From NCBI RefSeq assembly GCF_030463565.1, contig NC_134656.1, positions 1,989,001 to 2,053,000 on the forward strand: a DNA stretch of 64,000 nt. Direction: 5' to 3'. Under the pieces are notes generated by a model that searched no databases, had not been told where the DNA came from, and worked only from the letters and a program-made list of their open reading frames with translations. Both the position numbers and the translations under genes were made by a program. Positions 48,001 through 56,717 of the stretch are shown one piece after another; position 1 is the stretch's first letter; each line of letters starts with the position of its first letter. This stretch comes from Pelecanus crispus (taxonomy: Eukaryota; Chordata; Aves; Pelecaniformes; Pelecanidae).

Positions 48001-51000
48001 TCCTGCTGATGCTCCTGCACTGGAAAGGCTGTTTAACTGCTTACGCCAGGAACTGGGATCCCTCTTAGAAAACTAGGCAAACTTTGGTATCCCAGAGACC
48101 AGATCCCACAGGACCTTTTGTCCCTGGATCTTTATGCAATTATCACAATGAACACAGATCTCTCCCGGTCCCACCAGGTGCTGGGAAGGGTCAGGAAGGA
48201 ACAGAAGGAGAGGAGAGGTGACCGGGCGACAAGCGCACGGGGAAGAGGAAACCCGGCACGGCTACCCTGGGTTGCTGGTGACCAGCACGCAGCCTGCCTG
48301 CAAAGCAGAGAGGAACTTGAAGGCAGGGCTCTCCGTGCCGGCAGAGCGCCAGGATCTCAGCCAGCTTCTCCCGAACGCATCCACCCTCCCACCTTGTCTG
48401 TGCTTCATCCCCGCACGGGCAAAACGTGTGCCTCCCATTCAGCCTGCTAAAGGCATCGCTGCCAACCACCGAAGCATCCTCCCTGCGCCGAGCAGGGCCA
48501 AGCGAGCAGGAGGAGGGTCAGGACACGCTGCGAGCGTGCCGGCAGCGGCAGTGCTGCCCGATCCTGCTCTGTCGCGCGGGATCCCTCAGCTTGGGATCAA
48601 GAACCTCAGTTCTTGGGCTGACATAAGAAATGGAAAACATGACTTGTAAACGACGCTTTGGAAAGGCTGGCGAAGAGAGGAGAGGGGCTCTCCCCTGGGT
48701 CCACCCCCCCAAATCCATGCGCGGTTCAGCCCTGTGCCTGCGCTTCCACAGAAGGTGCTGGAGGCAACACGGTGAGTGGCAGGGTCAGATCCACGCCTGC
48801 CCCACGAGGGTCCATGTCCCCCTGAACTTGGGGGTTGTGGCTCTTGCAAACCCAGGGTCTGAACGCAGGCAGCATCCCACGACGGGCTGGTGGCACCTTC
48901 GTCTTTGGGGAGCAAACTGCCACGCTGAGCCCAGGGGATGTAGGCAAACGCCTGCCCGATCATCACGCTCCATCTCAGGCAGCGGGTCACTGGGGGGACC
49001 CGCTTATCCTCGAGGAATCCCCAACAGGCGTTTCAGTCTATGGCCGTGCCTCTGCGGGGAAGTTAAGAAAAACAACCCCAGACTTCCCAGGAGCCAGGGG
49101 AAAGGAAATGGCAGAGACCACAGAGCCTGCTCTTCGGTAAGTGTTTAATTCCTTCAAAGCCATTACTGCCTCTCCCCCGAGTGCCTCTCGTACTGGAAGG
49201 TGCTGCCTCCTGCAGTGCCTGGAAATCTGCTTTTTATTTCCCTGACTGAACATATTTCACAGCCAGTCCAAATCCAGTTGCTCTCGTGCCAGGGATGCTC
49301 CAGGTTTCCTCCCTCCTTTCCAGCCCAGTTGGGTATATTTATGGAGCACGACCGCAGTCCCACTCACTCTTGCTCTGTCAGGCTGAAGCAGCCAACTCCT
49401 GAGCCTCCTCTCAGAAAACATCCCGGTAACACGGCTCTTCCCCCTCGAATTAATTTTCTTGAATGTGGGCGACCAGCATTGAGAGAACGTCTGAGGGACG
49501 GGTGCGTCACCCAGCCTTTCTACGCAGTAGAAATCCTTTCAACGCTATTGGAAATACTGCGACATCCCAGGACAGTGGGATGACGGCGAGATGACGTTTC
49601 TCACGTCTCGCTTGTGTCAGCAGCTCGTTATTCTTGTGTCACGGCTGGACATACCCGGATCCTTTCTCCTCTTCCCTCATTTCCCAGCGACAGGCTCCCA
49701 AGCAGAGCAGGCAGGGCTGTTATCAGCGCCAGCTCTGCTGCTGCCTTTCACTCCCTTTCCCACACTCCTATGGTCAAAGGCACCAGCTCCTCCAGCGTGA
49801 TATCCCCAGGCTCCAGGTGCCTCCCATGTATTTCCACCACAGGGAGGGTTCTCAGGGAAGGGGCTTCCTTAAAATGCCCCAGGGAGAAGCTACAGCCCTG
49901 CAGCTGACCAGAGTCGCCCCTGTATTACCTTTCAGTCCAAACGTCCCCGAGATGGACGGCTGCTCCCCTGTAAATTTCTTAGGAGTTTTCTGTTTCCTTC
50001 CTGACTCAAAAGAGAGAAACAGAGAGAGAGATTTGGTCAAATAACTGTACTGAGGGGGGCCTCAGCAGTCCCAGGGCACGGGGTGGGCACACACTCCGTG
50101 TCAGGAGCGGATCACCTTGAGGAAGCCTTTACCACTGTGAAATACGGGGGCTGTCAAATGAAGCACCCACCCACCAAACAGTAACAGGACGCTGCTTCCC
50201 ACCCCACAAAACCAGGGCAAATAACGGTGTCCAGGGCTAATTCAACAAGTGGAAGGGGTGGCTCTGTCTAGTGCCCAAAGCTGCGTGGTTTCCACAGCCT
50301 CAGCAGCTAAGGTGGCTGGTGGTGGCTCACTTTGGTGCCGCAAGCAGTGTAAACCCGTGCCACGATGGGGACAACCGTGGCCCTCCCTGCCAGCCCCGCA
50401 GTGCTAATGGACAGAGCTGGCCTCCTTGCCCTGTCCCAGTACTTCAGGAAAACGGGTTTGGCAGAACCACCCTGGTTTAAACTGCCACGCTCAGCGAGGA
50501 CAGACAGGCTGATGTGGCAGCTTGCTATGCTGCAGGGAATTCAATCCTTTTCCAAACCTATAGGTCCTACAGAAATACCTCTGCCACAGCTGCAATCTGT
50601 TTTTAACTCTCAGTGGAACTCACTGTTGCAAGAAACCAGTGGGGCAAATGATCAGGATGTTGAAAAAAGGCTTGGATATATTCAAAGAGACACTCGCAGC
50701 AGCGCGGGCTCGAGCAGAGCCCCGTCCCTTCCCGAGGGACACCCCTCTCTGGGCTCCTCAACCAGCGTAGCCCCGGGCTCTAATCTTACTGTGCTTCATC
50801 CTCTCAGGGTCTTCCTCCTGCAGCGAGGCCTGGCTGCCCCCCTGCTGCGCGGTATCCTTGCCGCTCGAGGACTTCGCCGTGGGGGTGGCGGCTGCCATTG
50901 CCTCGGCCGCTGCGATCTGAAACTCCTTGCTCTCCCGGCTCTCCGCCGGGCACTCGCCATTCTCGGCGTGGTCCTGGGCCACGGCTTTTTCCGTCTTTGC

Positions 51001-54000
51001 CTGTTTGGGATGGATGGTGGGGCAAGCTGAACTCTCAGCAGCTCTAGGGCAAAGCACAGAGGGCTTGTTTAAAGAGGGGTTGTTAGACAAACGTCCTGAC
51101 ACCTCTCCCCCCTCGCCAGCCCAGATCATGGGAATGGAGGCGGGCACGTTCCCCTTCTCCCAGCCGTCCCTACGCCACCACCACACAGCCCAGCCACAGC
51201 CTGATACCTTTTCTTGCCACCGCTCTTCCCAATGGCCTTCGGCACTTTGTTTTCTGCTTTGCTGGTTGGCACTGGCCGGTCCAAGTGATTCCAGAGCCGA
51301 TGCTTTTCTAGCTGGGTTTTGGAGGTGAAGGCGGCTTCGCAGTACGAGCACGAATAGGTCAGCTTCTCTGAGATCGCACCCTGTGCGGAGCAGGGAGAGA
51401 CAGGTGGGCACGGACGTTAGACCACAAAAGGGACAGGCTTTTTCTGACACAGGCATAAACACAAATTGTGTGCAATACCCCTCTGCCCCTCCAAACAGTT
51501 ACCAGTGGTCCATGATCCCCCCTGGCCAGACCTCACACTGAGCTGGAGGGACCCCGGTCCCTCCCGTACACACCTTGCACACTGTCCCTGTCCCATCTGT
51601 GCCCTCCCCATTTTAATTTCACGGTTTTCCTTGGGTTTAAGACCTGAGAGGGGCTTTACCCTGTAGGTGGTAGCGTAAGAGCTGGCCACTGGAAAGGACA
51701 CAGAGCCCTCCGGTCTCCTTACCCCCTGGCAGCGCTGATAGTGGTACTTCAAGCCATAAATGCTGGGGAACTCCAGCCAGCAGCCTGAATTGGGACATTT
51801 CACCCTGGAGTGGGCTTTGAATTCGTCTTTCCACTGGTTCATCAGGGGGAGCTGGGAACAGGAGAGACAAGAGACACAGCTGAGCGAAGATCATTGTGTG
51901 TCCGGGTGCGTGCCGGTGCATCCCGAGGGGGCCGGGGGGGACAGATGGGACCTCCAATGGCTCCTGTCCACCCCTTCCCACCGCACAGCTGCGAAGCAGA
52001 CCCCAGGGCTGTGTTTCAGCGCAGCGGTGCTCCCTCCTGCGAGAGGTGCTGGGATGGAGCTGCATGCTGCAGGCTCTACAGGCTGATGGTTCCTCCCGAG
52101 AATTTACCTTGCCGTGCCTCCCAGAGCGCACGCACGCTCCCAGCCAGGCTGGGGAATAAATCAGGCCAGAAGTCGCCCGGGTGATTTAACCACCCCACAT
52201 TTCATCTAGTCAGTAAATCACCCCATGCCCATGCTCTCATGACAAACTGCTCTGTGTGGTGTCCGCGCTACCGTGCTGGAATTAAACTGCACAGCTCTGC
52301 GGGGAATAAATCACCCCTTTGCCAGTGCTGCCAGATCATTAGCCAAACCTGATGTGGCTGCGAGAGAATCCAGCTCATCTGGGAACGGTCCCGGGAAGGG
52401 GAGGCTGGGGTGGGGGGGTACTGTTCCCCACCAGGGTTTTGGAGGATGCTGGGTGCTGGCATGGAGGGGATTGAGGGGCCAAGATCTTGCCAAGTCCGAG
52501 ACAAGGCTGCTCTGAAGATTAAACCACCGGGAAGGCAGGTTTAACCCCGGAGCGGGGCTGGCTGGAGCGCGCAGTGCGGCAAGACGCGGAGGGCAAGTCA
52601 GAGGGAGCGAGGCACGGAGGGCATCGGGGATCAGAGGGGTCTTACGGGGATGTCTTTCAGCGCCTGGTTCTCGGCCTTGGGTCGTCCTTTCTTCCTGCCT
52701 TCAGTTTTGTCACTGGTTGCATTTCCTGCAAACAGAAGCAGCGTACGTCACCCGCCGTCCGGACAGCCGTGCCGCAGGAGCCGCGGTCCCGGCAATCCCA
52801 CTGCCCGGCCGGCTCCCTCGCTCCGCACAGGGTCTGCCTTGGCTCTGGGCTGCCGTGTCCCTGCCCTGAGCAGGACGGAGATTCCCCTTTGGAAGGCAAT
52901 GCCAGCTCCTCTGCAATTCAGTGCACAGCCCCTACACCTGCAGATACCGGCACAGGAGATGGCTGCCTCTCCTGGTGTTTGCTGACCCCTCTCCTTTCAT
53001 TTACACAGAGCAGTTTCAGCACAGCTGAGGCTTGCTTTGGAAAACCATCCTTCCACTTGGGTTGGAAGAAATCCTTCAGCAACTATGCTACTTCGCAAAA
53101 GAAATCCGCGTCTAGGTCAGCGCGCTGGGCCCTGGGCAGGCTGTCGAGCACAGAAATCCCCCATCCCCTTTGCAGCGCCAGCGTGGCCGGGCAGCCCCAG
53201 GGCTGCAGGAGGACGTGACGAGCACGCAGGGAGCAGCGGGGTCGGGGACGGCTGGGGGGGTGAGGACAGGGCAAGGCAGCGCTTGGAGGACTTGGGTGGG
53301 GAGGAGAAGCTGTGGGGACACCTTCACGAGGGGTCACGGCTCTGCCTGTGCTCAGAGCAGGCTCTTGGGGCATCCTGAGCATGAGCTGAGTGCCAGCGGG
53401 GCAGAAACGTGCCCAGTTCAACCAGAGACTGCAACCAGGGGAGACTACAAAGCCTCCGATGTTGCGCGATGGGGCACGCCAAATACAAGCACGTTAAACT
53501 GCCAAGCCCCAGGCCAGATACTTCGGCTCACAAGGGCAGCAAACTCCCCGATTTCACCTACTTCACACCCAAAATGGATTGAGCAAAGCGGTACAACCAA
53601 CCCCACAACTTTCACCGGGGTTTGTATGCAGGGGCTGATGGCAGTTCACCAAATCAATCCACTTTCACATCCAACCTCTCGTCACTCCAAGCAGGAACAG
53701 AGCACCCTGGTCACCCCGCGGGTCTGGGGAGCCTCGGGAAGACCCCGCTCCCTTCGCCCAGCGCCGTCCCCCCACGGCTCTGCGCTCCCGGCAGGCCTTA
53801 AGCTGCATTTTGAGAGCTAACCTGTACTTTTAAGTGATGCTGGGAGTCAGTGTAACCCAAAGACGAACTGGACAGATGTCAGCGGGCAGCAGGAAATGCT
53901 GTGTACAGAAAACTGAGCCTGAGATCTGGGAGGGCTTAATGAATGGGACTGGGAATAAAAGCCATTTGCTATGAGAACAGAAACAAGCCAAAAAGCATCC

Positions 54001-56715
54001 TTGAGAAGGAAACCGCAGAACAGCTAGGAGAGGATAATTGAGGTCAAAAAAAAAAATCTAACACCCTTCTCTGCTGAAAATCAGGTAAGAGGAGGAGGCT
54101 GGAAGCCAAGCCGGCATTCCCTCCAGCTCCTGAGAAACCGGAGCTCAGCTCCTAGCCTGGCACTGGCTGTACTCAGAAGCCAATCCAGGATTTTTTTGGA
54201 ACAAGGGAGAGAGATCAAATAGAAAGCCAACCAGTTACCTACAAAGGCACTGCCAAAGCCACACACTCTCTCCCTTTCCATGCCTTCTGCCCCAGCAGCC
54301 AGGGGTAAAATAGCAAACAAGACTGTCGGCTCATTTATTTCCAGTCCCATGAAGTCATGCCAGCTGGTTTGCTCCACTTTGACACCCATGAAAGCATCCC
54401 TTGGTGATGCAGCATCCTTTGGGAATCCCTCTAGCCCAAAAGGCCTCATCTGCAGGAGGTGGTGACCTTTATGGACTGTAAGAAAAAGTCCCTAAAAAGC
54501 CACTTACCTGCCTGCCCTGCAAGGCAGCCTCTAAGCTGTCCTGAAAACACCCTGTTCGGTTTGGACTCCTACCTGCCTGGCTGCTCCTGCCCCAAAACAG
54601 CTTGTGGCCCTAAGAAGCGGGGAGGATTTTGCCAGCTTGGCCCCAAAACCGTGCTAGTTCTGGTATAACTGTGCAGGGTTCATTTAAAACTCTCATAGTG
54701 CCCGTGAAGGACGCCTGTGCCTCGCAGCTGCCCTCTGCATTTTGCATTTTCTCCACTGCTCTTAGACCATGTGCTCAGGCTTTTTGTCCACGCTCGTGTA
54801 AGCGAGGGCCTCACCCTGCACGTGAAACGGAGCTACGTTCCTTGCACATCCTGGGACTGTGAGCTGCCAGTTTATCAAAACCCACCAAATTACACAGGAT
54901 TTGCAGCAAAAGCTCACAACACTGCTGTTACCTCCTTATTGCTCTCCCTGTTTTCTGTTTTCTCTCATAAACTCTTCAAAATACTCCAAATCTGAGATAG
55001 CCCACAGCAGCACGTCCCCGTCCCTCCAGGCAGCGCTCCCTGAGACCCCAGCACGTCCAGGGCTGTGGCTCATGCAGATGCTCAGTGACAGCTCTCCTCT
55101 CCTTTTCACAACTTGCACAAGTTTCAAAACTTTCGGGGACGTTTCACGCCAAACAAGTGCACAAGAGCACCCAGCCCAGCCGCCCCTCAATGCCCTCGTT
55201 GACCAGCTGCTGGCTGGGGACAGCGATGACAGGGACAGGAGGAGCAGAAATCACATCTCCTCTTCCAACATCCCGCTCCCGGCTAGCACCCGCCGGCTCT
55301 GCTAAAACCTGGACTTTAAAGGGGCTCACAGGAGACACAAACCCCACGGCACTCGGTGTTACGGCCGGCACCGTGGCCGCACGCCCTCGCAGCAGGTTAC
55401 CGCGGTCGTGTGCCGGCTCAGGCGGGTGGAAACGGCGCGCTCTTTAGAAACAGGGATGGCTTTGCCGATGGACTCCAGGCTTCTGTGGACCAAGACCTGG
55501 TGTGGAAAGGATGCTCCCTAGGCCAACCAGGCTGCTGCATCCGAGGGGGGCCAGCAAAGCGACTGCAGGAGAGGTCCCCGTCTCCCCAGTCCGCACCAAG
55601 CCTACTTCGCCCCAACAAAGTGAACCCCAGCAAACGTTTCCACCTCCAGCACTTTCCCAGCGAGAGCAACAAAATATCTTCATCACGGAGTGTCCTTCAC
55701 TCCACTTCATCACTTTCAGTTCACCTAAACCTGAAGGAAGTGCTGAAAAAAACCAGGCTTTTCTACTTTTAAAGATGCTAATAAGATGTGGCACAGGGAA
55801 AAAACACTCTCCCGGACACAGGTACGTTCATACTGCGGACAGCCGGAGTTCATTCCCCTTATCAATAACCTACACTCCTCTGGCAGCAATTACGGCTTCA
55901 ACCCCCTCAAGGGAAGAGCGGCATTTGGGAAACATTTAGGGCACACGTGAGGCCGCTGATTTTGGGTGCATGGTCTGAGGTACATCTCTGGGGTCCGACC
56001 CTCGCCCTGGGTGCAGGCAGCCTGCGGCATCCAGGGCTGCCGTTAGCAAGGCAAAGGCAGCGAGAGGCTCTCCGCGCCCGCAGAGGGGCTCTGCCCAGCA
56101 TAAACAGACAGGAGAAAAATCTCCTCAGGCCTGGAGATTCCTGGATAGAGAAATCAGCTATCCATCAGAGCGACAGCCCTTAGCAAGCGGGTCCCCCGGG
56201 GCTCATACGCTCGCAAGCCTCCATCCCGGGGGCCGCGACACGGGAGACAGCAGATGCTCGGAACTCATTTAAGCCTTTCCGTTCTTTGATGTAACACTTA
56301 GCTACCAACAGGATAAACAGGCGGCAAGACACCCATCTCATTAAGCCAGACGCACGCCCCTCGAAAGGGAGAAGCCATCTCCATCCCTCCCCTCCTGTTC
56401 CCGGGGACCGGCTCTCTGCGGCTCCGAGGGTCCGGGGCTTTTTTGGCTCCTTGCCGGTGGGTCGAAGCGAGGAGCAGAGGCACGCTGAGACCCGATGCAC
56501 CTGCACCCCCTCGTTTTGGCAGCTGCTCCCCAACCCCTGGGCTCATCCCTTCCACCCCATCCACCTCCACAAAAAGGAAAACCCAGCTCCTTACCGAGCT
56601 TGGGCAGCTCTGCCGGCGGGTTTATCCTTGTCTCCGTCCTGCTTTCTTTGCTGGCAGCGGGTTTGTTAGAGCCTGCAGTTTTCCTTCCACCTTTACAGGT
56701 ATAGGAATCCGCCAT
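29762..56715 (-). CDS. ZNF512B: Zinc finger protein 512B (16 coding exons, complete CDS)
   Basis: Joined exons give 733 residues plus stop; the human protein is 892. It is a nuclear, chromatin-associated zinc-finger protein. Four pairs are visible, each an atypical C2HC finger followed by a C2H2 finger: 86-108 and 121-142; 340-361 and 370-391; 424-446 and 460-481; 579-601 and 613-634. AT-hook-like basic motifs are RKKGRPK (exon 2) and KKRGRKPKE (last exon). RRKQKTPKKF (253-262) fits the NuRD/RBBP4 interaction motif described for FOG, SALL and ZNF512B proteins. All 15 junctions keep phase. The start ATG at 56715 lies two bases inside exon 2, after a non-coding first exon. The Val/Lys/Pro repeat between finger 2 and SGKKR in human is absent. 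The paralogue ZNF512 is less similar, and the UCKL1 neighbour supports ZNF512B. Confidence 0.96.
30406..30504 (-). CDS. ZNF512B: ZNF512B coding exon 15 (finger 8, C2H2)
   Basis: Acceptor TTGCAG, donor GTAAGG, phase 0 (residues 604-636). It encodes GDHSVGKYR, then finger CLLCQKEFSSESGVKYHII followed by KAHSE. Confidence 0.97.
30505..32671 (-). other. ZNF512B: ZNF512B intron 14 (2.2 kb)
   Basis: Unique sequence. The block at about 31,125-31,450 is AT/GC-mixed without repeats and looks constrained by eye, but no gene was recognised. Confidence 0.75.
32672..32734 (-). CDS. ZNF512B: ZNF512B coding exon 14 (rest of finger 7, C2HC)
   Basis: Acceptor CCGCAG, donor GTAGGT, phase 0 (residues 583-603). 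It encodes CCEAIYSSVSGLKAHLANC plus NK. Confidence 0.96.
33750..33851 (-). CDS. ZNF512B: ZNF512B coding exon 13 (start of finger 7)
   Basis: Acceptor TTGCAG, donor GTAAGG, phase 0 (residues 549-582). It encodes LNYTRPGLPKLNPRLLENWK and NEVKEKGHINCPNN. As in exon 10, the first finger half CPNN is split from the rest by an intron. Confidence 0.96.
33852..40649 (-). other. ZNF512B: ZNF512B intron 12 (6.8 kb)
   Basis: The largest ZNF512B intron. A poly(T) run is near 35,790. The rest is unique GC-moderate sequence with no recognised gene or retroposon. Confidence 0.75.
40650..40841 (-). CDS. ZNF512B: ZNF512B coding exon 12 (conserved linker)
   Basis: Acceptor TTGCAG, donor GTGAGA, phase 0 (residues 485-548). 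It encodes PPEEPEVKPEPTPIEDFERT, PSGRIRRTSAQVAVFHLQEI and AEDELAKDWTKRRMKDDLVP. The RRTSAQVAVFHLQE block is shared with the paralogue ZNF512 in related form. Confidence 0.96.
41596..41766 (-). CDS. ZNF512B: ZNF512B coding exon 11 (rest of finger 5 and finger 6)
   Basis: Acceptor CCGTAG, donor GTGAGC, phase 0 (residues 428-484). It encodes GCMANFSSLMGYQYHQKRC, a short linker, then finger CPHC...YHVRSEH and TAS. Confidence 0.96.
42461..42559 (-). CDS. ZNF512B: ZNF512B coding exon 10 (start of finger 5)
   Basis: Acceptor TTCCAG, donor GTACGA, phase 0 (residues 395-427). It encodes PVPVETAGLGEQEERERLRK and VLKQMGKLKCPNE. The CPNE half of the next C2HC finger is separated by the intron from its GC partner. 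Confidence 0.95.
43419..43511 (-). CDS. ZNF512B: ZNF512B coding exon 9 (finger 4, C2H2)
   Basis: Acceptor CTTCAG, donor GTAAGA, phase 0 (residues 364-394). It encodes LQDALK, then finger CQHCKKQFKSKAGLNYHTM followed by AEHVSK. Confidence 0.97.
43512..46023 (-). other. ZNF512B: ZNF512B intron 8 (2.5 kb)
   Basis: Unique intronic sequence; nothing recognised. Confidence 0.75.
46024..46148 (-). CDS. ZNF512B: ZNF512B coding exon 8 (finger 3, C2HC)
   Basis: Acceptor CACCAG, donor GTAAGG; enters in phase 1, leaves in phase 0 (residues 322-363). It encodes NPEDQWQREISEKGEVA, then finger CPTC...KKHMDVC. Confidence 0.96.
46149..47512 (-). other. ZNF512B: ZNF512B intron 7 (1.4 kb)
   Basis: Contains a run of about 23 A at 46,290-46,312; otherwise unique. 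Confidence 0.75.
47513..47647 (-). CDS. ZNF512B: ZNF512B coding exon 7 (Lys-rich linker)
   Basis: Acceptor CTGCAG, donor GTGAGG; phase 1 at both ends (residues 277-322). It encodes LVKAEDKAKAHRAKKLEG, then a Lys/Pro-rich segment ending HLPA. It aligns with human GLVKAEDKARVHRSKK at its start only. Confidence 0.92.
47648..49928 (-). other. ZNF512B: ZNF512B intron 6 (2.3 kb)
   Basis: Unique intronic sequence; nothing recognised. Confidence 0.75.
49929..50000 (-). CDS. ZNF512B: ZNF512B coding exon 6 (NuRD interaction motif)
   Basis: Acceptor AGTCAG, donor GTAATA; phase 1 at both ends (residues 253-277). It encodes RRKQKTPKKFTGEQPSISGT and FGLKG; the first Arg is split by the intron. The block is identical in human. 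Confidence 0.95.
50790..51043 (-). CDS. ZNF512B: ZNF512B coding exon 5 (low-complexity linker)
   Basis: Acceptor GCCCTAG, donor GTAAGA; enters in phase 2, leaves in phase 1 (residues 168-253). It encodes AAESSACPTIHPKQAKTEKA, then Ala/Ser/Gln-rich sequence, and ends EEDPERMKH. Human has AADSLDTCP...EEDPERTKHR, so both ends align while the middle has diverged. Confidence 0.93.
51208..51380 (-). CDS. ZNF512B: ZNF512B coding exon 4 (finger 2, C2H2; repeat-less linker)
   Basis: Acceptor GCACAG, donor GTATCA; enters in phase 0, leaves in phase 2 (residues 111-168). It encodes GAISEKLTYS, finger CSYC...KHRLWNH, then DRPVPTSKAENKVPKAIGKS and GGKKR. In human about 170 residues of V/K/P repeats lie between the equivalents of SK and ENK. 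Confidence 0.96.
51723..51851 (-). CDS. ZNF512B: ZNF512B coding exon 3 (finger 1, C2HC)
   Basis: Acceptor CCCAG, donor GTAAGG, phase 0 (residues 68-110). It encodes LPLMNQWKDEFKAHSRVK, then finger CPNSGC...YHYQRC. Near-identical to human. Confidence 0.97.
52646..52725 (-). CDS. ZNF512B: ZNF512B coding exon 2 (AT-hook-like motif)
   Basis: Acceptor TTGCAG, donor GTAAGA; enters in phase 1, leaves in phase 0 (residues 41-67). It encodes NATSDKTEGRKKGRPKAENQ and ALKDIP, matching human SDKTEGKKKGRPKAENQ. GRP flanked by basic residues resembles an AT-hook. Confidence 0.95.
52726..56594 (-). other. ZNF512B: ZNF512B intron 1 of the coding region (3.9 kb)
   Basis: Unique sequence with no recognised gene, repeat array or retroposon. 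Confidence 0.75.
56595..56715 (-). CDS. ZNF512B: ZNF512B coding exon 1
   Basis: The exon starts at 56717 after TTTCAG with AG then ATG, so only two bases of 5' UTR are here. It encodes MADSYTCKGGRKTAGSNKPA, then a Ser/Lys-rich stretch ending PPAELPKL, and leaves in phase 1 at a GTAAGG donor. The N-terminus is poorly conserved with human; the start is chosen because it is the first ATG after the acceptor and the phase fits. Confidence 0.8.
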
Positions 56716-56717
56716 CT

